Under the pieces are notes generated by a model that saw only the letters and a program-made list of their open reading frames with translations, was not told where the DNA came from and did not search any database. The position numbers and the translations under genes were made by a program. Of a DNA stretch of 64,000 bases, positions 44,748-54,020 are shown piece after piece. Source of the stretch: JABMMZ01 sp044377005 (GTDB taxonomy: Bacteria; Bacteroidota; Bacteroidia; NS11-12g; UBA955); assembly GCA_044377005.1 (NCBI GenBank), contig JBILJV010000001.1:45377-109376 (forward strand), read 5' to 3'. Numbering within the stretch: the stretch's first letter is position 1; each line of letters opens with the position of its first letter.

Positions 44748-46310
44748 ATGTCAGTTTTATCTTCAAATAGCAGAGAAAAAGTTCCCTTTATTCAAAAAAT
44801 TTCATTTGGTTCGGGTCACTTAGTCCTCAATTTATTGCCTGGAGCACTAGGAGTATTTAGCTTTTTTCTTTTTACAACCTTTGGTATGGATCCAGTTCTT
44901 GCAGGTTTGTTAGGTGGTTTGCCAAGGATTTATGATGCATTAACCGACCCAATTATGGGTTTTATATCAGATAATACAAAGTCTAAATGGGGAAGAAGGA
45001 GGCCATATATTTTTATTGGCGCTATCCTTAGTGGTATTTTCTATATTTTATTGTGGCAACTAAGTCCTGAAAATTCTCAAATGTATAACTTTTGGTATTT
45101 TTTGATTTTTTCAATTGTTTTTTTTACCGGAAATACCATTTATGCAACCCCTCTTGTTGGTCTTGGTTATGAAATGACATCAGATTATAATGAAAGAACA
45201 AAATTAATGGCCTTCTCCCAAACGATTGGTCAGTTTGCTTGGATGATAGTCCCTTGGTTTTGGGTGGTCATTGCGGATCCTAAAATATTTGCAACCCAGG
45301 CAGAAGGGGTAAGTCAATTATCGTTTTATGTAGGTGCAGCATGTATCGTTTTTGGTATATTGCCTGCATTTTTTTGTAAAGGGATAGACTCTCAAAACAT
45401 GGGAAATAGAAAGGAAATTAGTTTAAAAACAGTAGGGTCTAACATGAAAGACTTATTTGTTTCAATGAAGCAAGTCTCCAAAAACAAGCCATTTATGAAA
45501 TTGTGTGGTGCTACTTTCTTGATATTTAATGGGTTTCAAATTGTAGCGGCATTTAGTGTATTTATTATAGTGTTTTATATGTACAACGGGAGCTATGCCG
45601 CAGCAGGAACTTGGCCTGCATGGTTTTCAACTATTTCTGCTCTTTTAACAGCTTTTTTGGTTATCCCTATTATTACATGGATGTCAAAAAAATGGGGTAA
45701 AAGAAATGCATTTATTATTTCAACGATTATTTCAATTGTTGGTTATATTCTAAAATGGTTTGGGTTTAATACTGAATTAAATTCGCAATTCAATCAAACA
45801 GTTTTATCTCATAAAATGACCAATGCGGTAGGCTCATTTTTTGAATTGATAAATCCAATGCTCGCCGATTTGAATATGTCTTGGTTTTCAATCAATACCT
45901 CAAATGAAATGCCTTGGTTAATATTTTTACCCATCCCATTTATTGCATTTGGCTTAGGGGGACTATTTACGTTAATGATGAGTATGACAGCAGATGTTTG
46001 TGATTTGGATGAACTTGAAAATGGTATGCCTAGAAAAGAAGGAACCTTTGGTGCTATTTATTGGTGGATGGTCAAGTTAGGTCAAGCGCTAGCTTTAGTT
46101 CTAAGTGGATTAGTGTTAAAATTAATTGGTTTTGATGGTGGTGCAGCTTCACAATCTACTGAAACTATGTACTATTTAAGAATTGCAGATATTATTATTC
46201 CTTCGGTAACAGCAGCTATTGCAATAGTTATTATGTGGAAATATAATTTAGATGAAGAAAAGTCTAAAAAAATTAAAGAAGATTTAATTGCAAGAAGAGG
46301 CGAAATATAA
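44748..46310 (+). CDS. GPH-family (MFS) sugar:cation symporter
   Basis: This 520-residue inner-membrane protein has about twelve hydrophobic helices and the GPH/MelB-like signatures near residues 60-90 (RIYDALTDPIMGFISDNTKSKWGRRRPYI, split here). The later loop DVCDLDELENGMPRKEGTFGA, typical of Bacteroidota glycoside-pentoside-hexuronide symporters, is also present. It follows GH30 by 21 bp as the last gene of the run. It would import glucose or short beta-glucans from the periplasm so that the cytoplasmic phosphorylase can act. Substrate is inferred from context. Confidence 0.9.
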   Translation: MSVLSSNSREKVPFIQKISFGSGHLVLNLLPGALGVFSFFLFTTFGMDPVLAGLLGGLPRIYDALTDPIMGFISDNTKSKWGRRRPYIFIGAILSGIFYILLWQLSPENSQMYNFWYFLIFSIVFFTGNTIYATPLVGLGYEMTSDYNERTKLMAFSQTIGQFAWMIVPWFWVVIADPKIFATQAEGVSQLSFYVGAACIVFGILPAFFCKGIDSQNMGNRKEISLKTVGSNMKDLFVSMKQVSKNKPFMKLCGATFLIFNGFQIVAAFSVFIIVFYMYNGSYAAAGTWPAWFSTISALLTAFLVIPIITWMSKKWGKRNAFIISTIISIVGYILKWFGFNTELNSQFNQTVLSHKMTNAVGSFFELINPMLADLNMSWFSINTSNEMPWLIFLPIPFIAFGLGGLFTLMMSMTADVCDLDELENGMPRKEGTFGAIYWWMVKLGQALALVLSGLVLKLIGFDGGAASQSTETMYYLRIADIIIPSVTAAIAIVIMWKYNLDEEKSKKIKEDLIARRGEI

Positions 46311-46344
46311 GTTTTACTTTTTAAGTAATTTGTATTTTAAGAGT

Positions 46345-47880
46345 TTACTTTAGTTTATTCTCCAAAATCAAAAAGGGAATTCCCTCTTTTATCCATTGTT
46401 CTTCTATGCCTATTTTTGGCACAACTTCCATAATCAATGACCCCAAGCAAATGTCCATGTCGCCGTCATTATCAAAGTCGCCACAATCCATTAATATCCA
46501 TCTTCCTTTGTTTACTTTATCTATGGAATAGGCCTTGTAGTTATTGGCTTTGTAAAAATTGCCACCTAAGTTTTTATAAAACACAAATCCTTGTTCCAAT
46601 TGATGTTGCCAATCAGGGAAAAATGAGATAGCGGCAATGTCCTTGTGACCGTCATTGTCAAAGTCGTGAACAAATGCCGAGTATGCGCCATTTAAGGGAA
46701 GAAATAAACTGTTTTTGAAGATATTTTTCCCTTCGTTTTCATAAAAATAAATGCCGTGATATGGTTTTAATATGGGTAAAAAGTCAGCATTGTCGCCAGC
46801 TGTATAGATTATGTCTTTTTTGCCATCGTTATTCAAGTCTTGAATTTGTAGGGACGACGAACCATAAGAAGGGGGGAATTGCAAAACTCTTTCTCTCTGA
46901 AACTGACCATTTCCTTGATTGTAATATATATCAATACCCTCGTCGGCTTGCGCAAATAGGGCAACAATGTCTTGTTTGCCATCATTGTTCATGTCTTCAA
47001 TATAAGCCTTAGTTGCGCCTGGTTTGTCCAATAATATATGTTTCTTGTAATCGCCATTGCCTAAGTTTTTAAACCACGACAAGCATCCTGTAAATTTACC
47101 AAATTCGCAAACCACTAGGTCTTTCAAACCATCGCCATCAATGTCTGATACGCTTGTATGAACAGGTCTTCTTAGCTGGTCAATAAGTATTGTAGCTCCT
47201 TCAATTCCATTTTTTGGAAGCGACATTATCATACCTTTAGGGTTATCAGTAGGCGCAAACTGTCCCATAAAAGTAACGTATTGTTGGGTTTCTGTCTCAT
47301 TAACACAAACCGCACCTTCTTCAACCTCTATAGCACGTTTAATGCTAAAATCGGGGTTTAATTCAATAAATTGTTGTTTGTTGGCGTCACCAAAGTAAAG
47401 TCCTCCATTTTTTTTGAATTTAAGTAAAGTAGTGGAAGGTGGCGAAAAAACGTTAGGTGGAATGAAGGCTTTAAAAAAAGGGTTGTTTTTTTCTAAAGCC
47501 ATAGGCGTGGTTTTTAATTCTTCAGGAGCATTTTCAATAAAATATTTTTTTATTTTTTGCCAATCTTCATTGCTGATTACAGGTTTTGATGGGTAAATAT
47601 TTTTTTGAATTAAGAAGGAGTCCCCCTCATTGTTTTCAAACAAAGAAAGTCTTTCTACTTCCGATTTGTAAATACCTAAAAAGTGACCCATTTTAGGTAA
47701 AACATGTTGTTCCCACATTGCTTTACTTAAGTGTCCAGGTTGTGGAAGTTGATGACATCCTTGGCAATATCTTTCAGCTAAAGCATACCCTTCATCATTG
47801 TTATTGGAAGTTGTATTGCACGACCAAATCAGTAAGTGTAACGTAATGAATAGGATAAAATAGAGTAAAAGTCTGAACAT
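46345..47880 (-). CDS. Haem-binding VCBS/FG-GAP repeat lipoprotein
   Basis: This 511-residue lipoprotein (signal LLLYFILFITLHLLIWSC) combines a short N-terminal c-type haem region with a propeller. The CxxCH site is in AERYCQGCHQLPQPGHL near residue 40. The propeller has at least five VCBS/FG-GAP calcium loops: DIDGDGLKDLVV, DMNNDGKQDIVA, DLNNDGKKDIIY, DFDNDGHKDIAA and DFDNDGDMDICL. The fusion suggests a redox-active or scaffold surface protein, but no substrate is indicated. It is convergent with the MFS gene (34 bp apart). Confidence 0.8.
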   Translation of the reverse strand: MFRLLLYFILFITLHLLIWSCNTTSNNNDEGYALAERYCQGCHQLPQPGHLSKAMWEQHVLPKMGHFLGIYKSEVERLSLFENNEGDSFLIQKNIYPSKPVISNEDWQKIKKYFIENAPEELKTTPMALEKNNPFFKAFIPPNVFSPPSTTLLKFKKNGGLYFGDANKQQFIELNPDFSIKRAIEVEEGAVCVNETETQQYVTFMGQFAPTDNPKGMIMSLPKNGIEGATILIDQLRRPVHTSVSDIDGDGLKDLVVCEFGKFTGCLSWFKNLGNGDYKKHILLDKPGATKAYIEDMNNDGKQDIVALFAQADEGIDIYYNQGNGQFQRERVLQFPPSYGSSSLQIQDLNNDGKKDIIYTAGDNADFLPILKPYHGIYFYENEGKNIFKNSLFLPLNGAYSAFVHDFDNDGHKDIAAISFFPDWQHQLEQGFVFYKNLGGNFYKANNYKAYSIDKVNKGRWILMDCGDFDNDGDMDICLGSLIMEVVPKIGIEEQWIKEGIPFLILENKLK

Positions 47881-47913
47881 ACTGCAAAAAAGATTTTACG
47901 CAATTTTCATATT

Positions 47914-47945
47914 TTAACATCAACTTAAAGGTAACTTGATGTTAA
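47914..47945. repeat. Inverted repeat between two minus-strand genes
   Basis: TTAACATCAA and TTGATGTTAA form a 10-bp stem with a 12-nt loop between the glycosyltransferase stop (47972) and the VCBS gene start (47880). No strong U run follows on the minus strand; it could be a weak terminator or an operator. Confidence 0.35.
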
Positions 47946-47971
47946 GTTTTAGTAAAACATGAGGTGTTATT

Positions 47972-49096
47972 TTACTTCGATACCTGTATCAAACCATTGC
48001 AAATGTTTTCCCAAGAGAAAACGGCTTTGTGTGCTTCGGCATTTTTCGAGAATTCATCCTCACGTTGGTGTTCGTAAAAGTCTATTAATGCAGCAGCAAT
48101 GTCTTCTTCTTTTTTACTTGTGACATAACCTACCACTCCGTTCGGAACCGTTTCTGCTAAACCTCCCACATCAGTCACCAACATTGGTTTGTTAAAGTGA
48201 TAGGCAATTTGCGTAACCCCACTTTGGGTCGCTGAATGATAGGTTTGTACCACCATGTCTGAAGCGCAAAAATACTTGGATACTTCGGAGTTGGGGATAA
48301 ATTCGTGATGCTTTACAATAGCTTCTTCTATGTTTAATGTTTTCATTAAATCGAAATAAGGCTGGCTATCTTCATAGAACTCTCCTGCCACAATTAACTT
48401 TACATTTTTGTCTTTCAGTCCGCTTTTGGCAAAGGATTTTAAAAGTAAATCGAGGCCTTTGTAGGCTCTAATAAATCCAAAAAATAACAAATAATGAATA
48501 TTTGGGTCAAGGTTTAAAGCTAATTTTGCCTCTCTTTTATCAATCATTTCACCAAAGTTATCGTACATTGGGTGTGGGATAAATTGAGATGGTTTCTCAG
48601 GTATTAATACTTTCAAATCGTTCAATACAGATTGACTCATAGTGATAAATCCATCCATGCTTTTTACGAAATAGTTAGTAAAAACTTTGTCGTAAAAATG
48701 TTTTTCGTGTGGGTGAATATTGTCTGCAATAGCTACTATTCTGCTTGTTTTGTTCGACTTTATAATACGTGCGACTGTTCCCAAAACAGGCGCCATAAAA
48801 GGCATCCAGTAACGGAAAACAACCAAGTCGGGAGCCGATTTTTTGTATTTTAATCCTACATTAATCCAATTCAATGGATTGATGGAATTCATAGCGCTGT
48901 TTATCTTAGTGTTTTCAGGAGCTAGGTCACTTGAGTACTGTGTTTTGCCTGGGAATAATATCGAAGGATATTGTAATTTGAAACTCAATATTTCACATTC
49001 ATGCCCTTGGTCTATAAATGCTTTGCAAAGCCTTTCGTTGTAAGTGCTAAGTCCACCTCTAAGTGGCCAACCTGGACCTGCAATAACAATTCTCAT
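47972..49096 (-). CDS. Family 4 glycosyltransferase
   Basis: A 374-residue GT4-type (GT-B fold) enzyme. The N-terminus has the acceptor-side loop GPGWPLRGGLSTYNERL. The C-terminal half has the nucleotide-sugar side: YLLFFGFIRAYKGLDLLLKS near residue 205, KLIVAGEFYEDS near 235 and SGVTQIAYHFNKPMLVTDVGG near 310 with the following Glu. It is the last gene of a five-gene operon, 3 bp after the GT2 gene. Probable role is envelope polysaccharide or glycolipid assembly; donor and acceptor are unknown. Confidence 0.9.
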   Translation of the reverse strand: MRIVIAGPGWPLRGGLSTYNERLCKAFIDQGHECEILSFKLQYPSILFPGKTQYSSDLAPENTKINSAMNSINPLNWINVGLKYKKSAPDLVVFRYWMPFMAPVLGTVARIIKSNKTSRIVAIADNIHPHEKHFYDKVFTNYFVKSMDGFITMSQSVLNDLKVLIPEKPSQFIPHPMYDNFGEMIDKREAKLALNLDPNIHYLLFFGFIRAYKGLDLLLKSFAKSGLKDKNVKLIVAGEFYEDSQPYFDLMKTLNIEEAIVKHHEFIPNSEVSKYFCASDMVVQTYHSATQSGVTQIAYHFNKPMLVTDVGGLAETVPNGVVGYVTSKKEEDIAAALIDFYEHQREDEFSKNAEAHKAVFSWENICNGLIQVSK

Positions 49097-49099
49097 GAC

Positions 49100-50056
49100 T
49101 TATAAATTGGTTTTTTCTGAGATAGAATACTTGTTTCTGTCTCCACTATTTCTACTAACTAATTCGCCTAAAAAGCCTGCTAAAAATAACTGTGTGCCCA
49201 AAACCATAAACATTAATCCAATGTAAAACAAAGGGGAGCTCGTCACTAAAGCAGCTCTTTCATTAATAATAATGTGAATCAGTTTGTTGACCAATAAATA
49301 AAAAGCGATTAAAAAACCTACTATAAAACTTAATAAACCATACAATCCAAAAAAGTGCATCGGTTTTTTTCCGAATTTACCCATAAAGAAGATACTCAAT
49401 AAGTCGAGCAATCCATTTACAAATCGGTTCAAACCAAATTTAGTAGTGCCATATTTTCTAGCTCTGTGTTCTACTACTTTTTCGCCAATTTTTTCAAATC
49501 CTTCAGATTTGGCTATAACAGGAATATAACGGTGCATTTCACCATATACTTCTATGTTTTTAACTACCAAATGGCTATATGCCTTTAATCCGCAGTTGAA
49601 ATCATTCAAATGAATACCACTCATTTTTCTAGTTGCCCAATTAAAAAGTTTGGTTGGAATGGTTTTTGTAATAGGGTCGTAACGCTTTTTTTTCCAACCA
49701 GATATTAAGTCATATCCTTCGGTTTTAATTAAGTTGTACAACTCTGGGATTTCATCGGGACTATCTTGTAAATCTGCATCCATTGTAATGATAACCTCAC
49801 CATTCGAGGCTTCAAAACCACTGTTTAGTGCGGCTGATTTCCCAAAATTGCGTCTGAAGCGGATGCCTTTTACTGCCATATTTTCACTGCTTAACTGTTG
49901 GATAATTTCCCAACTGTTGTCAGTGCTTCCATCATCAATAAAAATGACTTCATAGGTCAATTGATGGTGGTCAACTACTTTCTTTATCCATTGATACAAC
50001 TCAGGTAAAGACTCTGCTTCGTTGAGCAAAGGAATAATAATAGACAAATTAGTCAT
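49100..50056 (-). CDS. Family 2 glycosyltransferase, DPM1/GtrB-like with C-terminal membrane helices
   Basis: A 318-residue membrane-bound GT2. The GT-A domain shows SIIIPLLNEAESLPELY at the N-terminus, FIDDGSTDNSW near residue 40, FRRNFGKSAALNSGFE near 67, the metal-binding DADLQDSPDE near 93 and GLKAYS near 157. Two hydrophobic segments near 232-255 and 275-300 anchor it. This is the pattern of polyprenyl-phosphate mannose/glucose synthases. The start overlaps the end of the DUF4199 gene by 8 bp. Confidence 0.92.
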   Translation of the reverse strand: MTNLSIIIPLLNEAESLPELYQWIKKVVDHHQLTYEVIFIDDGSTDNSWEIIQQLSSENMAVKGIRFRRNFGKSAALNSGFEASNGEVIITMDADLQDSPDEIPELYNLIKTEGYDLISGWKKKRYDPITKTIPTKLFNWATRKMSGIHLNDFNCGLKAYSHLVVKNIEVYGEMHRYIPVIAKSEGFEKIGEKVVEHRARKYGTTKFGLNRFVNGLLDLLSIFFMGKFGKKPMHFFGLYGLLSFIVGFLIAFYLLVNKLIHIIINERAALVTSSPLFYIGLMFMVLGTQLFLAGFLGELVSRNSGDRNKYSISEKTNL

Positions 50057-50630
50057 GCTTGATTTCTTTTTTAAGGATGGCTGAAATAACCAAGTTTATA
50101 ATGGTGTGAATAATAATATTAGAAATTAAACCTATAATTATAACACTTGTAGGGGTCATAAATTTTTTACTTATTTCAATGGTTTGAGTAATTTGTTCAT
50201 CGCTCATTTTTTGTTTTTTTAAATCGGCAATAATTTTGTCCATTTGTTCAGAAATAACTACATCATAATCAATGATAAAGTTGATGTAAATAGCCGAAAA
50301 TAAAGTAATAAAAATGGTAATAATAAGGGTATATTTAAATCCTAATTTAAAACTTTGCTTAAAACTCATCCAACCATCTAAAAATTGTTCTCTATAACTT
50401 TTAAGTAAGAAATGTAGTAACATAGTAGAGAAAGCAATGGATAAAACACCCACTACTAAACTTATTATTTTACTGTTTTCTATCTCAGAATCATTGATAA
50501 ACTGATTGACAACCGTAATGATAATGTGTAAAAATAGTCCAATTAATGCAAACTTAATAATATGGTTATTAAGTGCGGTTTTGTTGGTTTTGTTCTGTTT
50601 AGTGCTGTCTACTATTGTTGTGTTTTCCAT
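50049..50630 (-). CDS. DUF4199-family membrane protein
   Basis: This 193-residue protein has four hydrophobic segments: IKFALIGLFLHIIITVVNQF near residue 25, IISLVVGVLSIAFSTMLLHFLL near 54, TLIITIFITLFSAIYINFII near 95 and VIIIGLISNIIIHTIINLVI near 160. Between segments 2 and 3 it has the motif KSYREQFLDGWMSFKQSFKLG, typical of DUF4199, a Bacteroidota family without known function. It starts 2 bp after the dihydroorotase-like gene and overlaps the GT2 gene. Confidence 0.85.
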   Translation of the reverse strand: MENTTIVDSTKQNKTNKTALNNHIIKFALIGLFLHIIITVVNQFINDSEIENSKIISLVVGVLSIAFSTMLLHFLLKSYREQFLDGWMSFKQSFKLGFKYTLIITIFITLFSAIYINFIIDYDVVISEQMDKIIADLKKQKMSDEQITQTIEISKKFMTPTSVIIIGLISNIIIHTIINLVISAILKKEIKHD

Positions 50631-50632
50631 TA

Positions 50633-51916
50633 TTATTTGTTAAAGTATATTTGATTTTTAATGCAGGTCCCTTCTATGAAGTATGAAAGTGGCTTGTTTA
50701 AATAGTAGCTGTTCCATGACAAAGATTGATTGTTTTTTCGGTCAATGATGGTTTGCTTGTGTGGGTTTATAATAACAAATGAAGCCTCTTGTTTTACATC
50801 TATACAAGGTAATTCAATGTTTAATAAGTTGCTAGGATTGTAGTTTAGTTTTTCAAAGAGTTGTTCATCATTCATTTGAGGGAAAAATCTGTTTCTGCCT
50901 TCTATCGCAATACCTAAAGCCATTTGTAAGGTAATAGCACCAAAAGAAGCATATTCAAACTCAAGTGCTTTTTTCTCTATTTCTAATGGATAGTGGTCGG
51001 TGCATATTGCATTTATAGTGCCGTCATAAAGTCCTTCCCATAATGCTCTAACATCATTCGCATGTCTTAGTGGTGGGGTCAATTTTAAGTTGCTGTCAAA
51101 GTCTGAAATGGCTTCATCAGTTAAGGCTAAATTCATAACTGCCACATCACAAGTTACTTTTATTCCTTGTAATTTTGCTTGACGGATTAGTTCAACAGAA
51201 CGTTCTGTTGATATTTTTGAAATATGAACGCAGTGTTGATGGTAGTCGGCAAGTTCTATTTCTCTTTGAACCATTAAATATTCAGCATGTTGAGGAATGC
51301 CTTTTAGTCCTAAACTTAATGCAATAGTGCCTTCTGAAACATAAGCCCCTTTTGACAATTGTTTTGATACACAAAAACTGTAAATTAATCCATTAAAGTT
51401 TTTGCTGTATAAAATAGCCTTACTCATGGTTCCACTGTTTTCAATCGGATTATTGCTGTTTGAAAAGGCTATGGCACCACTTTTTTTCATGTCAAACATT
51501 TCTGATAAATCATCCGATTGCATATTATGGGTAATAGTGCCTAATGGTAAAAAACGAACAGGGAATTTGTTGGCTTGGTTCATTACAAATTCAATGTCAG
51601 CCTTGGCGTTTCTTGGTGGGTTTGAATTGGGTAATAAACATAGATGCGAAAATCCACCGGCTAAAGCGGTTTTATTTAGAGACTCAAATGTGTCGCGATG
51701 TTCATAGCCGGGTTCAGAACTGTTGCATCTTAAATCAACAAATGAAGAGGTGATTAAACATTCCGAAAAATCATAAACTTTTTCAAATTGTTGATCATCA
51801 ATAGCCTGTCCGAAATCACTAATTATGCCATCAATGATAGCTAAGTCGCCCGTCTGTCCGTTGAAAGGAGAGTGTATATCGGCAACTGTAATATTTTTAA
51901 GCAGATAGCTTTGCAT
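50633..51916 (-). CDS. Dihydroorotase homologue lacking metal ligands (PyrC-like pseudoenzyme)
   Basis: The 427-residue protein aligns along its length with class I dihydroorotases (EPGYEHRDTFESLNKTALAGGF, LPNSNPP, GTINAICTDHYP). The zinc ligands are gone, however. The HxH of the first strand is Arg63-Cys-Asn65, the TPHH ligand region reads AVMN (259-262), and the Asp-containing FSDDG stretch reads FSNSNN near 151. The catalytic-type Asp307 and the HIS motif at 231 remain. Non-catalytic dihydroorotase-like subunits are known in other bacteria as partners of aspartate transcarbamoylase, and similar degenerate copies are common in Bacteroidota. So it is probably structural, not a working dihydroorotase. 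It overlaps the BatA-type gene by 20 bp. Confidence 0.85.
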   Translation of the reverse strand: MQSYLLKNITVADIHSPFNGQTGDLAIIDGIISDFGQAIDDQQFEKVYDFSECLITSSFVDLRCNSSEPGYEHRDTFESLNKTALAGGFSHLCLLPNSNPPRNAKADIEFVMNQANKFPVRFLPLGTITHNMQSDDLSEMFDMKKSGAIAFSNSNNPIENSGTMSKAILYSKNFNGLIYSFCVSKQLSKGAYVSEGTIALSLGLKGIPQHAEYLMVQREIELADYHQHCVHISKISTERSVELIRQAKLQGIKVTCDVAVMNLALTDEAISDFDSNLKLTPPLRHANDVRALWEGLYDGTINAICTDHYPLEIEKKALEFEYASFGAITLQMALGIAIEGRNRFFPQMNDEQLFEKLNYNPSNLLNIELPCIDVKQEASFVIINPHKQTIIDRKNNQSLSWNSYYLNKPLSYFIEGTCIKNQIYFNK

Positions 51917-53927
51917 GTGGTTTAAAAAAACGAATCAAAAGTATTTCAATTAATAAAAATAACAAAACAAAAGTAATACACCATTTCCATAGTTGTTGTC
52001 CCTTTTTAATATTTTTAAAATTGGAGTTGAATGATTCTACAGTTTGGTCGATATATTCGATGTTGTTGTTTTTGCAAAAAGTTTCCATGTCATCAGATTC
52101 AATGGTTCTGGTGTCGCTCTCACTTCGGTCGTAATTAAAGGATAAATAAGCGCGAATGCTATCACTGTTTTTGTTCTTTAGTTGGTAATGGCCTGCTTGA
52201 GTTAGTTCATATAGGTCGGTTAAATAGAGCTCATTGTCCTTGTTTAAAATCCCCGGAACAATTTGCTCTTTAGGATTTACCAATACTATATCTTTGTCTG
52301 ACTGATAAGGCAAAGCTGTTGAGATAGGCTCTATTTGCCCAATTTGATAATAAAGACTCGATTTTAACTGATTTAACAATCCCATTTTTATTATCAAAGG
52401 TACAAACAATGCATGGTTTTGTAAATTTGAATAGGCCGCATTCAGAGGAACGGGAAACATAAATAAATGACCTTTTTTTACAGGAATATCTTGAAGGAAA
52501 ATGGAGCCGTCTTCCAAAGAAGCTATGGTAATGCCTTGTTGTATCTGTAAGGGGTATTTCTTCTGTATGATAGGATAATCGGGCAGTTTGTTTTTTTTCT
52601 CAAATATGTCTTTGATGACAGGATGCAGCTCATCTAATTGTTTCATTTTTAAAGGTGCTTCTATAGCTTTTTCGCCAATTTTAACTCCATAAGTTGAGAG
52701 CGTGTTTTTTAAGCCTCCAAAGGGTTCTGAAACATTTGGAAAAATAACCACATTCCCTCCATTTTTTAAATATTGGTCTAACTCGCTAAGCAAGCCTGAC
52801 ATTAGCTCTTTGGGTTCATTTATAACGATGAGTGAACTGTTTTTGAAGTTGCTGTAGTTGATGTTGCCATAGTTGCTGTGCTGAATTGTAAACCCTGGAT
52901 TGTCCTGAAAAATAGCGTCAATAAATGGATTGATAATTTCAGAAATACATACTATTTGATGCTGTTCTTTGATGTAAAAATTAAAATACAGTTGGTCGTC
53001 TGTAGGAATTAAATCACCCCCAAGTTTCAATTCGCAAGTATGTAAACCACTGTTTTCAAGTGTAAATTGAATGGTTGTAGTGTTTTTGTCAAATGAAGAA
53101 ATGTTAAAGTTAGAAATTCCCTTTGGTTGCCCATTAATCATTAATTCTAAGTTTAAATCTTCATAATCATTGTCAGAGTAATTGCTAATTTGAACGTTCA
53201 ATAAAATAGTTTCATTTTTTTGAATAACAGGGGAGCTTAACCAACATGTGTCAATAGATAAATTGTCAACAATTGGTCCATTTACTTTGATGAATTGACA
53301 AACAATACTGCTGTCCAAATACTTTTCTGTAATATGATTTTTACTTTTTTGGAAGTCAGAAATTACATAACTCCTTTTGTCACCATTTTCTTGATTTAAA
53401 AGTCTATTTTGAAGTTTGAGTAAATCGCTTAGAGGAAAACTTTGCGACTGTGGACTTATTTTATCAAGTGCTTCTAAAGCATCTTCCTTGTTTACAAAAT
53501 GCAACAGGGAAGGGTCTTGATTACTTGTAATAAATTGTATTCTATCAAGTTTATTGCTTTGCTCTATTATGATTCGTGCCCTGTTTTTTGCTGCTTCAAA
53601 CATCAAACCTTCAGAACCAGTTTGATTCATACTAAAACTATTGTCAATTATAATGCTTATGAAACTGCCCTTATCGCTTACTTTATTTTTAACTAAAATA
53701 GGCTGAGCAAAGGCAAATATTAAGAAAGTAAGTGCTAACAAACGTGCAGACAATATCAAATAACGTCTCAGTTGAGACCCGCTTTTAGTTTCAGAACTGA
53801 CTTGTTTTAGAAATTTAAGATTGGTAAATAGTATTTTTTTGTAACGTCTAAAGTTAAACAAATGAATAATAACTGGAATAGCCAATAAAAACAATGCCCA
53901 CAAAAAATGAGGATATAACCACGTCAT
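51897..53927 (-). CDS. BatA-type membrane protein with von Willebrand A domain
   Basis: This 676-residue protein begins with the BatA/aerotolerance N-terminal domain: MTWLYPHFLWALFLLAIPVIIHLFNFRRY (split here) and a second helix near residues 56-80. A vWA domain follows with an intact MIDAS motif DNSFS at 95-99. Then comes a large region with beta-sandwich character and a glutamine-amidotransferase-like segment (~330-420, SLIVINEPKELMSGLLSELD). A C-terminal membrane helix lies near 648-670. Such proteins are common in Bacteroidota; their role is poorly defined. It is the first gene of the operon running to 47972. TAAGTTTG on the minus strand ends 10 nt before its ATG. Confidence 0.87.
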   Translation of the reverse strand: MTWLYPHFLWALFLLAIPVIIHLFNFRRYKKILFTNLKFLKQVSSETKSGSQLRRYLILSARLLALTFLIFAFAQPILVKNKVSDKGSFISIIIDNSFSMNQTGSEGLMFEAAKNRARIIIEQSNKLDRIQFITSNQDPSLLHFVNKEDALEALDKISPQSQSFPLSDLLKLQNRLLNQENGDKRSYVISDFQKSKNHITEKYLDSSIVCQFIKVNGPIVDNLSIDTCWLSSPVIQKNETILLNVQISNYSDNDYEDLNLELMINGQPKGISNFNISSFDKNTTTIQFTLENSGLHTCELKLGGDLIPTDDQLYFNFYIKEQHQIVCISEIINPFIDAIFQDNPGFTIQHSNYGNINYSNFKNSSLIVINEPKELMSGLLSELDQYLKNGGNVVIFPNVSEPFGGLKNTLSTYGVKIGEKAIEAPLKMKQLDELHPVIKDIFEKKNKLPDYPIIQKKYPLQIQQGITIASLEDGSIFLQDIPVKKGHLFMFPVPLNAAYSNLQNHALFVPLIIKMGLLNQLKSSLYYQIGQIEPISTALPYQSDKDIVLVNPKEQIVPGILNKDNELYLTDLYELTQAGHYQLKNKNSDSIRAYLSFNYDRSESDTRTIESDDMETFCKNNNIEYIDQTVESFNSNFKNIKKGQQLWKWCITFVLLFLLIEILLIRFFKPHAKLSA

Positions 53928-53937
53928 ACTATACTGG

Positions 53938-53945
53938 CAAACTTA
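53938..53945 (-). promoter_or_regulatory. -7 element (TAAGTTTG) of the BatA operon
   Basis: An exact TAnnTTTG match on the minus strand lies 10 nt upstream of the ATG at 53927. Confidence 0.4.
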
Positions 53946-53986
53946 CAAAAAAAAGTCAAGAAGTTTTTGTAAATATTTAATACTTT

Positions 53987-54020
53987 TTTGACTGTTAAAT
54001 AGATAAAAAACGTAAGTTTG
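53987..54020 (+). promoter_or_regulatory. Promoter of fumC
   Basis: TTTG at 53987-53990, a 22-nt spacer and TAAGTTTG at 54013-54020 form a good Bacteroidota promoter. Because it overlaps the longer open frame starting at 54018, it supports translation from the ATG at 54048. Confidence 0.6.

Noticed and set aside
25845..46310. SusC/SusD pair in the glucan locus
   Set aside because: Looked for TonB-plug and SusD-like proteins in all large frames; none found. The 1040-residue barrel fusion has a TIM barrel and no plug at its N-terminus.
50633..51916. Functional dihydroorotase (pyrC)
   Set aside because: Metal ligands replaced at three separate motifs.
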